From an uncultured Oscillospiraceae bacterium (GTDB taxonomy: Bacteria; Bacillota; Clostridia; Oscillospirales; Oscillospiraceae): a stretch of DNA of 11,808 bases. Where the stretch lies: assembly GCA_934636305.1 (NCBI GenBank), contig CAKUAM010000060.1, forward strand, positions 1 to 11,808. Reading direction: 5' to 3'. The translations under genes and the position numbers were made by a program. Shown here one piece after another: positions 1 through 6,425 of the stretch; the stretch's first letter is position 1, and each line of letters opens with the position of its first letter. The notes beneath the pieces were generated by a model, which did no database searches, was not told the DNA's origin, and saw nothing but the letters and a program-made list of their open reading frames with translations.

Positions 1-48
1 GAGGCAATGTCCGGCTCGTTTGAGATTCTGACCAGTGCCGGCGATTGA
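1..48 (+). CDS. possible C-terminal end of an upstream gene (partial)
   Basis: Frame 1 is open from the left edge and ends at TGA (46-48), giving a 15-residue tail that ends SFEILTSAGD. It would overlap the following GTG start by 14 bases, an arrangement typical of translationally coupled genes. The other two plus frames close at 23 and 31, so this is the only frame in which an upstream gene could run into the M50 gene. Too short to identify. In clostridia an M23-type (SpoIVFA-like) gene often precedes such a protease, but nothing here proves it. Confidence 0.25.
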   Translation, partial: EAMSGSFEILTSAGD

Positions 49-601
49 CCTGCGTCCGGGCTTTTGCGTGTTTGTAATTGTGCTTGCTGCGCTGGATCGC
101 GGCGGGTCCATGCTGCCTGTGCTGGGGGCTATGGCGCTGCATGAGCTGGCACATATCCTGGCTATGCTTGCGCTTGGCGGCCGGATCCGGGGCATGACGC
201 TGCGCTTTGCGGATCTGCGGATCGCGGCGGTGGGGCTCAGCTACCGGCAGGAGCTGCTGGCTGCGCTGGCCGGGCCGGCAATGAATTTATTGTGCGCTGT
301 TGCGCTGAGCCGGCAGCAGCCGGAATTTGCGGCATACAGCCTGATCCTGGGCGGATATAATCTGCTGCCGGTGTGGCCGCTGGACGGCGGGCGTGCAGTG
401 CAGTGCGCGCTTCTGGAGCATCTGCCGCCGACGCAGGCGGAGCGCTGTGCCGACACCATCGGTGCCGCAGTGTGCGGTGTACTGCTGCTGGCTGGGGTTT
501 GGCTGTGTCTCATAAAGAGAATTGGAATGTGGCCGCTGGGGATGGCAGCATATTTGCTGCTGCGATTGCTGCTGCTGGGAAAAAGAGAACGAAACGCATA
601 A
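35..601 (+). CDS. M50-family site-2 intramembrane metalloprotease, SpoIVFB-like
   Basis: A 188-residue, highly hydrophobic protein predicted to cut substrates inside the membrane. The zinc motif HELAH is at residues 36-40, in the first strongly hydrophobic block. AGPAMN at 79-84 and NLLPVWPLDGGR at 109-120 form the second family signature, with D117 as the third zinc ligand. A last hydrophobic segment covers about 143-182, followed by a basic tail (GKRERNA). It lacks PDZ or CBS domains and is shorter than Bacillus SpoIVFB, matching the compact M50B form of clostridia. The start is GTG at 35; an in-frame TGA at 29-31 rules out a longer form, and starting at the ATG of codon 26 would remove the first membrane segment. 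No strong Shine-Dalgarno is visible, so coupling to an upstream gene is likely. The family acts in sporulation sigma-factor activation or other regulated proteolysis; the substrate here is unknown. Confidence 0.85.
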   Translation: MPAIDLRPGFCVFVIVLAALDRGGSMLPVLGAMALHELAHILAMLALGGRIRGMTLRFADLRIAAVGLSYRQELLAALAGPAMNLLCAVALSRQQPEFAAYSLILGGYNLLPVWPLDGGRAVQCALLEHLPPTQAERCADTIGAAVCGVLLLAGVWLCLIKRIGMWPLGMAAYLLLRLLLLGKRERNA

Positions 602-635
602 AAACGGACTGCTGCAGGCTGCAGCAGTCCGTTTT
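601..635. terminator. bidirectional intrinsic terminator between convergent genes
   Basis: A near-perfect 35-nt palindrome: AAAACGGACTGCTGCAG, one central base, then CTGCAGCAGTCCGTTTT. The arms are 17 bases each. The outer A/T runs supply a U-tract in either direction. It begins on the last base of the M50 stop codon and ends 6 bases before the stop of the convergent transporter gene, so it can serve both. Confidence 0.88.
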
Positions 636-641
636 GTCCAA

Positions 642-1238
642 TTATTTCTGCAGATGCTTCTGCACCACCTGCACGATGCGTGCAATGGCAGCGCTCAGAA
701 CGGCGTTAACGCTGAACTCCACCAGGAAGTTCACGCCGATGAACGCGACAAAGAGAAAATACACCGCATTTGTGCCGCCTGCATAGTCCTGAAGAATCGG
801 CTTGAATACCGTCAGCATGCCGATGGCAAACACGCCGGTATTGACGATCGGCGCGCTGAGCGAGGCGAGAATGCAGCCGAGCGTCTGCTTTCTGGCAAGT
901 GCCTTGTAGATCAGTCCGGCGCAAAGTCCGGCCAGGACAGCCTTGCCGACGCACACAACGATCAGCCAGAACGGGCTTGCAACCCACAGGACATTTGTGA
1001 ACTCGTCCGTGCCGGTAATACCGGCAATCAGGCACACAATGCCGAACACAGCGCCGAGACCGGCGCCTGCGCCTGGCCCGAAGAGGATGGCGCCCACGAC
1101 AATCGGCACGAGCGTCAGTGAAATGGGCACTGGCCCGATGCGGATGCCGCTGGCTACGGTCTGCAGCACGACGACCAGCGCGGCAAGGATTGCCAGCGAG
1201 GTCAGACGGACGACGGATGCATGGTTTTTGCTTTTCAT
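642..1238 (-). CDS. ECF-type transporter substrate-binding S component
   Basis: A 198-residue membrane protein with about six hydrophobic segments (roughly 10-30, 38-55, 58-74, 85-112, 118-142, 158-190). The block IGPVPISLTLVPIVVGAILF (34-53), followed by a Gly/Ala-rich helix, and the later SAPIVNTGVF segment (128-137) are the pattern of S components of energy-coupling factor vitamin importers (ECF S-component superfamily, PF12822-like). Such proteins bind a micronutrient and use a shared EcfT/EcfA1/EcfA2 energising module, which is absent here and so probably encoded elsewhere. The start is ATG at 1238 with GGAGGA (1243-1248) 4 bases upstream. The frame is open for 63 codons further but without gene character. 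Substrate not determinable; pantothenate, folate or another vitamin are possible, and no known vitamin riboswitch was recognised upstream. Confidence 0.85.
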   Translation of the reverse strand: MKSKNHASVVRLTSLAILAALVVVLQTVASGIRIGPVPISLTLVPIVVGAILFGPGAGAGLGAVFGIVCLIAGITGTDEFTNVLWVASPFWLIVVCVGKAVLAGLCAGLIYKALARKQTLGCILASLSAPIVNTGVFAIGMLTVFKPILQDYAGGTNAVYFLFVAFIGVNFLVEFSVNAVLSAAIARIVQVVQKHLQK

Positions 1239-1271
1239 TTGTTCCTCCTGCTGTCGCTCCGGGTCTCCCGG
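1239..1271 (-). promoter_or_regulatory. ribosome binding site and small leader hairpin of the ECF S gene
   Basis: On the minus strand a CCGGG-AGA-CCCGG hairpin (1259-1271) lies 10 bases before the GGAGGA Shine-Dalgarno (1243-1248). It is close to, but does not cover, the ribosome binding site. A TAAAAT-like -10 is present a little further upstream, but no acceptable -35 was found at 16-18 bases, so the promoter is unresolved. Confidence 0.45.
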
Positions 1272-1340
1272 ATGCAACGCAATTTTATTTGACAGCACGA
1301 CACAATTACAGCGTACAGCTTGCCTGCATATTTTTCGCCA

Positions 1341-1407
1341 TGCCTCACAAAAATCCTCGGAAAACCACAAAGGATTTCCTCTGGCTTTTGATTGCCTGAC
1401 AAAAATC
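1341..1407 (-). repeat. 15-bp direct repeat pair in the ECF S gene leader
   Basis: TGCCTCACAAAAATC (1341-1355) and TGCCTGACAAAAATC (1393-1407) differ at one base and start 52 bases apart. A weaker third copy of the core begins at 1321 (TGCCTGCATATTTTTC). Between the two good copies, AAATCCT (1351-1357) and AGGATTT (1371-1377) form an inverted repeat that, read on the minus strand, is followed by a short T-run. Could be a regulator site, an attenuator or chance; function unknown. Confidence 0.35.
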
Positions 1408-1432
1408 TGCCGGCGCAATCTACACACTGAAA

Positions 1433-1461
1433 TTGTTCCGCGCAGCCATTTTATTTATGCT
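1433..1461 (+). promoter_or_regulatory. sigma-A-like promoter upstream of the rod RNA
   Basis: TTGTTC (1433-1438), a 17-base spacer, then TATGCT (1456-1461). Each box matches the consensus only partly (3/6 and 4/6), but the spacing is ideal and the predicted start, 7-8 bases downstream at G1468/G1469, falls on the first base of a 14-bp outer helix of the structure that follows. Confidence 0.42.
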
Positions 1462-1467
1462 TCTTCC

Positions 1468-1629
1468 GGGGTGTATCTGAAACCTGGAGATGTGACCGGC
1501 AGCGAGGAATTTTCGCGGTGGGCAAGACATTTTTTCGCAGGAATACTGACGTATTTCAAGGGAAAATGACGCAGTACAGCGCGAAAAGGCCCGCTGTCCG
1601 GGGGCGTTGGCTGTTTTCAGATACACCCG
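1468..1629 (+). ncRNA. candidate rod-shaped structured RNA, possibly 6S-like
   Basis: Five nested, collinear helices are readable by eye: P1 1469-1482/1615-1628 (14 bp, perfect); P2 1496-1504/1592-1601 (9 bp, one bulged T); P3 1510-1517/1580-1587 (8 bp, TTTTCGCG/CGCGAAAA); P4 1528-1533/1563-1568 (6 bp); P5 1542-1546/1551-1555 closing a TGAC tetraloop. The internal loops are nearly symmetric: 13/13, 5/4, 10/11 and 8/7. No reading frame in the segment looks coding. A long rod with a sizeable symmetric bubble near the closing stem is the general plan of 6S RNA (RNA polymerase regulator, about 160-200 nt), and the length fits, but no diagnostic 6S sequence was confirmed. The plus strand is preferred because of the promoter at 1433-1461. 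There is no U-tract after 1629, and the 3' end approaches the ftsK stop, so the minus-strand alternative (a structured ftsK 3' region or ECF leader) and a decayed palindromic element remain possible. Confidence 0.45.
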
Positions 1630-1639
1630 AAAGAAAGGA

Positions 1640-4354
1640 TTATGGAATTTCCTCCTCGACGGGTGGATTCGGCTCTGCCGTTCCGTCCTTCATGGCCTGC
1701 CACTGCTCACGCGTGATGAGCAGCTGCCGCGGCTTGGAGCCCTCGAACGGGCCGACAATGCCGCGCTCCTCCATCTCGTCCATGATACGCGCGGCGCGCG
1801 CATAGCCGAGCTTGAGCCGGCGCTGCAGCATGGATACGGAGGCCTGTCCGGTCTCCATAATAACGTCGACCGCTGCCGGGAGCATCTCATCGCCGTCAGA
1901 GCTGTCTGTCTCTGCGGCCACGCTGCTGCCGGAGCTGCCGGAGCCGGATTTTCCGCTCTCTGCAACCTTTTTGTCAATCTCTGCCATGACAGAATCCGAA
2001 TAATCGGCCTCGCTGGAGGATTTGATAAAGGTTACAACGTCCTGTACCTCGCCGTCGGTAATGAAGCAGCCCTGTACACGCTTGGGCTTACCCTGACCGA
2101 GCGGTGCGTAGAGCATATCGCCCTTGCCGACAAGCTTTTCTGCGCCGGCTGTATCGAGAATGATACGCGATTCCATCGCGGAGGCGACGGCAAACGCAAT
2201 GCGGGAGGGAATATTCGCCTTCATGAGGCCGGTAATGACGTCCGCGGACGGACGCTGCGTGGCGATAACCAGATGGATACCCGAGGCACGGCCCATCTGG
2301 GCAATGCGGCAGATGGATTCCTCGACCTCCTTGGCAGCAACCAGCATGAGGTCCGCCAGCTCGTCGATGACGACGACGATCTGCGGCATGGGCTCGAGAT
2401 CTTCATCCGCGGACATACGCGCCTGCTTGTTATACGATTCCAGATCCCGTACGCCTGCATCCGCCATCATGCGGTAGCGGCGCATCATCTCCGTCACGGC
2501 CCACTGCAGACTGCCTGCAGCCTTTTTGGGGTCTGTGACGACCGGGATGAGCAGATGCGGAATGCCGTTGTAAATGCCGAGCTCAACCATCTTCGGGTCA
2601 ATCATGATGAGCTTGACCTCATCCGGCTTGGCCTTATAAAGAAGGGAAATGATAAGCGAGTTCATGCAGACCGATTTGCCGGAGCCGGTTGTGCCGGCAA
2701 TGAGCAGATGCGGCAGCTTCCCGATATCGCCGATGATGCGGTTGCCGCCGATGTCCTTGCCTACGGCAAAGGAGACGCGGGACTTGCATGCTTCAAACTC
2801 CGGCGAATCGATGACCTCACGCGCCATGACGACCGAGACAATGCGGTTGGGCACCTCAATGCCAACCACGGAGATCTTGTCCGGGATGGCGGCGATACGG
2901 ACGCCCGACGCGCCGAGCGCGAGAGCAATATCATCGGCAAGGTTCGTGACCTTGGAGAGCTTGACGCCACGCTGCAGCTCCAGCTCATAGCGCGTGACCG
3001 ACGGGCCGCGTGTGACGTTGATGATATGCGCTTCAATGCCGAACGACTGCAGCGTATCGCTCAGACGTTCGGCGTTCTGACGCATTTCCTCGGTGCCGTC
3101 GTGGGCGGCGCCGCTGCCGGCCTTCAGAAGGTCAACCGGCGGGAACTGGTAGTCCGGTTTTTCAGGCTGCTGGGTGATTTCCTGCGCGATCTGCGCAGCC
3201 TCCAGCTGCACGTCCTGCTTCCTGATTTTTTCCGGCTGCTCCGGCAAGGCATCGCCCGGCACAGCTGCTGGGGCAGAGGGCTCTGGCGCGTCGCATTGCT
3301 CGATGACGAGCGGCGGCATCTGCCGGTTTACTGGCATCTGAATGACGTTGGCCAGCGGCGGCATGTCCGGTTCCGGTGCGGCCGGTTCTTCTGCTTCGGC
3401 AGCGTCGTGTGTCTGCTGGGACACAAGCGCGTCAAGCTGGGGCTGATAATCCGTGTGCAAAATCGGCTCCTCCGGGACACTGGCAGGCTCCGGCTGGATA
3501 GAAGGCTCCGGTTCCGGCTGTGCGGCGGGCCTGATCTGGGCCTGCCGGCGTGCGTTTTCCAGATAGACATCGGGCCGCATGGGAGCTGCGCGTTTAGCGG
3601 AGGTCTTTTTTTCCTGCGGCTCTGGCAGGGGAGGATCGTCCACGGGAAGGTCAAACTCGCTGACGCGGGAAGCGCGGCGCTGCTCTGCGCGCTGCACATG
3701 CTCGATATGCCGCGTGGCAACGGTATCAACAAGCACCTGCGCGGTATCCTTGTGCTCGCGCTGCGGCTCATCGTATTCCATGCGCGGGCGGTTCTTGATG
3801 GCGGTGATGATGCTTGCAACCGTCATATTGAGGCTCGTCAGGATGCACAGCAGCAGCCCGGCGATCACAACAATCACCGCACCGACGCGGCTGATGAGAA
3901 GCGCCAGAACGCCGGCAAACCCACCGGAAATGACGCCGCCGGCAGCGCCGGCAATGCCATTGTCCCAGGCATCGGTAATCATGCTCCAGGACCAGGCCGG
4001 CGAGAAGCCGCTGGAGACAAGCTGCACAAGACTGCCGATGAGCGCTGCCGTCAGGAACGTGCACGTCACGCGCAGCGCGACAGGCCGGCCGTCATGCAGA
4101 ATGAGGATAAGAAAGCTCATAATGAAGGAGAACGGCAGAATATAGAATCCCGCACCGAGCAGCCCCTGGAACAAAGAGGCCAGAAGATTCAAAATCGCGG
4201 CGTTCACGTGGAAGCAGCAGAGAATTGTCAGCAGCGCCAGCACAAGGCACACGCATGCGCCGACCTCGCGCCGGATGGGGCGCGCGTGCTTCTGCGCAGA
4301 TTTCCCGCGCGAGCGCGAACCGGCAGCCGGTTTTTTCTTTTTGTTGGTGGCCAT
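1640..4354 (-). CDS. ftsK: DNA translocase FtsK/SpoIIIE
   Basis: A 904-residue hexameric ATP-driven double-stranded DNA pump that clears chromosome ends from the division or sporulation septum. A basic N-terminal tail (1-29) precedes four hydrophobic membrane segments (about 31-48, 53-86 as a pair, 94-115, 143-175). A Pro/Glu-rich linker covers about 195-400. The alpha/beta motor domain follows, with Walker A GTTGSGKS (554-561), Walker B VVVIDELADLM (660-670) and the downstream IATQRPSADVITG motif (697-709). A Ser/Gly-rich hinge (about 798-822) leads to the gamma winged helix (about 825-890), which recognises orienting DNA sequences; QRRLKLGYARAARIMDEME is its typical core. The start is ATG at 4354, 13 bases after the uppP stop, with GAGGTG 9 bases upstream; a GTG four codons earlier lies inside that ribosome site and is less likely. 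It is the second gene of a uppP-ftsK operon. Confidence 0.96.
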   Translation of the reverse strand: MATNKKKKPAAGSRSRGKSAQKHARPIRREVGACVCLVLALLTILCCFHVNAAILNLLASLFQGLLGAGFYILPFSFIMSFLILILHDGRPVALRVTCTFLTAALIGSLVQLVSSGFSPAWSWSMITDAWDNGIAGAAGGVISGGFAGVLALLISRVGAVIVVIAGLLLCILTSLNMTVASIITAIKNRPRMEYDEPQREHKDTAQVLVDTVATRHIEHVQRAEQRRASRVSEFDLPVDDPPLPEPQEKKTSAKRAAPMRPDVYLENARRQAQIRPAAQPEPEPSIQPEPASVPEEPILHTDYQPQLDALVSQQTHDAAEAEEPAAPEPDMPPLANVIQMPVNRQMPPLVIEQCDAPEPSAPAAVPGDALPEQPEKIRKQDVQLEAAQIAQEITQQPEKPDYQFPPVDLLKAGSGAAHDGTEEMRQNAERLSDTLQSFGIEAHIINVTRGPSVTRYELELQRGVKLSKVTNLADDIALALGASGVRIAAIPDKISVVGIEVPNRIVSVVMAREVIDSPEFEACKSRVSFAVGKDIGGNRIIGDIGKLPHLLIAGTTGSGKSVCMNSLIISLLYKAKPDEVKLIMIDPKMVELGIYNGIPHLLIPVVTDPKKAAGSLQWAVTEMMRRYRMMADAGVRDLESYNKQARMSADEDLEPMPQIVVVIDELADLMLVAAKEVEESICRIAQMGRASGIHLVIATQRPSADVITGLMKANIPSRIAFAVASAMESRIILDTAGAEKLVGKGDMLYAPLGQGKPKRVQGCFITDGEVQDVVTFIKSSSEADYSDSVMAEIDKKVAESGKSGSGSSGSSVAAETDSSDGDEMLPAAVDVIMETGQASVSMLQRRLKLGYARAARIMDEMEERGIVGPFEGSKPRQLLITREQWQAMKDGTAEPNPPVEEEIP

Positions 4355-4367
4355 AACACAATACACC

Positions 4368-5198
4368 TCACGAAATCAGGGACAGGATCAGCGTCAACAG
4401 ACCCGCGCCCCAGCAGTAGTAGCAGAACCCGCCGAATTTTCCGCGCTGTACAATGCGCTGCAGCGCAAAGACCGCAAGATATCCAAACACAAAGGCGGCG
4501 GCGACACCGCACAGATACATGGGAACCTCTGACCAGACAATGCCGCCCATAATCGCCTTGACGAGTGTATAAAGGTTGGCACCCAGAACAGCGGGGATGG
4601 ACAGGAAGAAGGAGAACTTGACGGCAAACGTCCGGTCAAGTCCGCGCAGCATGCCGACGGAGATCGTCGTCCCGGAGCGCGACAGGCCGGGCACGACGGC
4701 AACCAGCTGGGCAAGGCCGATGATGAGCGCGTCGGAGAGCGTCATGGCGCGCTCTGTCTTGTTGCCGTGGCCGTAGCGGTCGGCTGCGAGCAGAAGAAAG
4801 CCTGTAGCCAGCAGCGCAAAGCCAATGAAAAAGGTGTTATAGAACAGCGGCTCGACGACAGAGTTCAGAAACAGCGCGGCAATGAGCGGCAGCGTCGCAA
4901 GAATCAGAAACACAATCAGCCGTCTGCGCGGCTGATCCGGCTTTTCCCCGTGGCGCGGCCTGCGCAGATGCAGCATGGCCAGCCCCTCGCGGCACAGCGC
5001 ACGCAGCTCTGTCCGGTAGAACAGAATCACCGCTCCAAGCGTGCCGAGGTGCAGAAGCACATCAAACAGCAGATGGTTGTCCAGATCGCCAATGCGCAGA
5101 AAGTTCTGCAGTATGGCCAGATGGCCGGAGCTGGAGATGGGGAGAAATTCTGAAAGCCCCTGTACTATCCCAAGTAAAATGGCAGTCCAATAGGTCAT
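4368..5198 (-). CDS. uppP: undecaprenyl-diphosphatase (BacA/UppP)
   Basis: A 276-residue integral membrane enzyme that dephosphorylates undecaprenyl diphosphate to undecaprenyl phosphate, recycling the lipid carrier for peptidoglycan and teichoic acid synthesis; overproduction in other species confers bacitracin tolerance. Both active-site signatures are present: QGLSEFLPISSSGHL (13-27, the Q/E-x3-E form, with H27) and PGLSRSGTTISVGM (170-183). About eight hydrophobic segments span the protein, and length is normal. The start is ATG at 5198 with GGAGGA six bases upstream; the frame extends 16 codons further without gene character. The stop is followed after 13 bases by ftsK, so both are probably co-transcribed from the promoter near 5257. 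Confidence 0.96.
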   Translation of the reverse strand: MTYWTAILLGIVQGLSEFLPISSSGHLAILQNFLRIGDLDNHLLFDVLLHLGTLGAVILFYRTELRALCREGLAMLHLRRPRHGEKPDQPRRRLIVFLILATLPLIAALFLNSVVEPLFYNTFFIGFALLATGFLLLAADRYGHGNKTERAMTLSDALIIGLAQLVAVVPGLSRSGTTISVGMLRGLDRTFAVKFSFFLSIPAVLGANLYTLVKAIMGGIVWSEVPMYLCGVAAAFVFGYLAVFALQRIVQRGKFGGFCYYCWGAGLLTLILSLIS

Positions 5199-5221
5199 AC
5201 CATGTCCTCCGTCACAAAATC

Positions 5222-5257
5222 GCACCCGCACGAAGCGGATGCACATACAACATTATA
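5222..5257 (-). promoter_or_regulatory. -10 box and 5' leader hairpin of the uppP-ftsK operon
   Basis: A perfect TATAAT lies on the minus strand at 5257-5252. No good -35 was found 16-18 bases upstream; the region is A/T-rich. Just downstream, where the transcript should begin, GCAUCCGC-UUCGU-GCGGGUGC (5242-5222) forms an 8-bp hairpin. One pair is G-U, which works in the minus-strand RNA but would be an A-C mismatch in the opposite strand. It lies about 23 bases before the start codon. Confidence 0.55.
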
Positions 5258-5323
5258 CTATCACAAATCAAGAAATATTTCCACTGTTTGTTCGAAAAAA
5301 ACGAGACAGGGCAGACAAATACA

Positions 5324-5358
5324 AAAGGGTACGTCCTTGGAATCTGGACGTACCCTTT
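5324..5358 (-). terminator. intrinsic terminator downstream of the AraC-type gene
   Basis: AAAGGGTACGTCC (5324-5336) pairs perfectly with GGACGTACCCTTT (5346-5358), a 13-bp stem with a 9-base loop. On the minus strand it is followed by TTTTGTATTTG. It ends transcription coming from the regulator gene before the uppP promoter. The 139 bases between it and the regulator stop (5359-5497) contain no convincing gene. Confidence 0.85.
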
Positions 5359-5497
5359 GCTGATGCGCCTCCGGCGGTGTCTTTGCCGGTGCCGATCAGG
5401 AAGGTCCTTGCTGCAGGCATCCGGCTGAGACGCGTCAATATCTGTATCCTTTTTTGCAAGATCCGTATTTCCGAAGCGGCGGCAAACTCGTATACTT

Positions 5498-6385
5498 CTA
5501 CACGCCGGAGGAAAGCTGCCGGCGGTACTGGTGCGGCGAGGTGTTCATCCGTGCGGAAAAGGCGGCGGGGAAGCGGCTGGGGTTGCTGAAGCCAACCAGA
5601 TACGAAATTTCCGTGATGGTAAGATCGCTTGTCTGCAGCAGCAGAATCCCCTGTGAGACGCGGTAATCTTCCAGATACTGAAAAATTGTCTTTCCGGTCA
5701 TTTTCTTAAACAGACGGCAGCAGCGCTCCTTGAATAAGGATGCGGCCTTGGCAAGCTCGGACAACTGCAGCGGCTCCTTATACTTGGTGTGGATGCAGTC
5801 AAGCAGCGGCTGCATCCTGGAAAAGGATGCAGCCGGGGCCGACGCGGCGGTGCGCAGCTGCTGCTGATGACGGGACAGGTGCGAATGAAAAAACGCATAG
5901 AGCAGCTCCCTGACGCGAAACTCAAAGCCGAACCCGCCGGCTGCAACGGTGCGGTCAAGCGTCCGAATCAGGGAAATCTCCTGTTCAGACAATTCGGTCG
6001 CCGGAAGGTTCACCGCGTGCAGATAGGGATAGAGGTAGTTCTTGTAAATGGCGTCAGAGGGCGCGCCATACAGAAGTGAGGGATGGAACACCGTGGTCAG
6101 AAGCTCCGGCTCCTCGCGGGAAAGCGGGGAGAAGCCGTGCGGCACCCGCGTGTTAATTAAGATTCCCTGGCCCTCCTGCAGGGTGATGTGCCTGTCGCGC
6201 AGCTGATAACGGATTGCACCGCGCACGACGATGGAGATTTCCAGATCCTCGTGCCAGTGGCAGCGGACATAGCGTTCAAAGAAGCTGTACAGACGGTCAT
6301 GGTTGATCTGCAGCGGCAGCTCGACAGTCCCGTGCGGAGAAAGCTCCCGCTGGGTGTGGTCGGTCTCAATCTGGCGCAGTGACAA
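5498..6385 (-). CDS. AraC-family transcriptional regulator with N-terminal cupin domain
   Basis: A 295-residue regulator. The N-terminal half (about 25-125) is an AraC-binding-type cupin with HWHEDLE at 43-49 and the VPHGFSPL turn at 81-88, suggesting that a small ligand is sensed there. The C-terminal half has two helix-turn-helix units: LSELAKAASLFKERCCRLFK (208-227) and, at about 256-278, ITEISYLVGFSNPSRFPAAF, followed by the family-typical SPHQYRR end. The start is TTG at 6385, supported by GGAGGG (6392-6397) with a 6-base spacer; no ATG occurs downstream before the cupin core. It is divergent from the MATE gene with 40 bases between the starts, so it is a likely regulator of that efflux gene; the inducer is unknown. 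Its second HTH is cysteine-free and intact, with no sign of decay despite the damaged neighbour. Confidence 0.92.
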   Translation of the reverse strand: MSLRQIETDHTQRELSPHGTVELPLQINHDRLYSFFERYVRCHWHEDLEISIVVRGAIRYQLRDRHITLQEGQGILINTRVPHGFSPLSREEPELLTTVFHPSLLYGAPSDAIYKNYLYPYLHAVNLPATELSEQEISLIRTLDRTVAAGGFGFEFRVRELLYAFFHSHLSRHQQQLRTAASAPAASFSRMQPLLDCIHTKYKEPLQLSELAKAASLFKERCCRLFKKMTGKTIFQYLEDYRVSQGILLLQTSDLTITEISYLVGFSNPSRFPAAFSARMNTSPHQYRRQLSSGV

Positions 6386-6425
6386 GAAAATCCCTCCTTG
6401 AGAGGATGAAAATGGAGAAAAAGCA
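6386..6425. promoter_or_regulatory. 40-bp divergent gap with two ribosome binding sites
   Basis: Minus-strand GGAGGG (6392-6397) serves the TTG start of the AraC gene, and plus-strand GGAG (6414-6417) serves the ATG of the MATE gene. There is no room for two complete promoters here, so at least one, and probably both, must lie inside the opposing coding region. No clear -35/-10 pair was found within 100 bases on either side. Confidence 0.6.

Noticed and set aside
1239..1470. Known vitamin riboswitch (FMN, TPP, THF, cobalamin, preQ1) upstream of the ECF S gene
   Set aside because: None of the conserved core sequences that I know for these classes was found on the minus strand.
1584..1602. Possible ftsK terminator (CCCG-GACAG-CGGG followed by CCTTTT on the minus strand)
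   Set aside because: Only a 4-bp stem with a short T-run, and its bases are better explained as part of helices P2 and P3 of the rod structure.
1607..4552. Very long plus-strand open frame (981 codons) antisense to ftsK
   Set aside because: It mirrors ftsK, which has complete motif and domain support. The His/Arg/Asp-rich product has no domain character; long antisense frames are expected in G+C-rich genes with biased codons.
5268..5459. 63-codon minus-strand frame between the AraC gene and uppP
   Set aside because: It runs through the terminator stem at 5324-5358, has no ribosome site and its composition is not protein-like.
5363..5666. Plus-strand frame with natural-looking peptide (includes QYLYPFLQDPYFRSGGK) downstream of the AraC gene
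   Set aside because: About half of it is antisense to the conserved C-terminal end of the AraC protein, it lacks a ribosome site, and no family was recognised. Probably chance.
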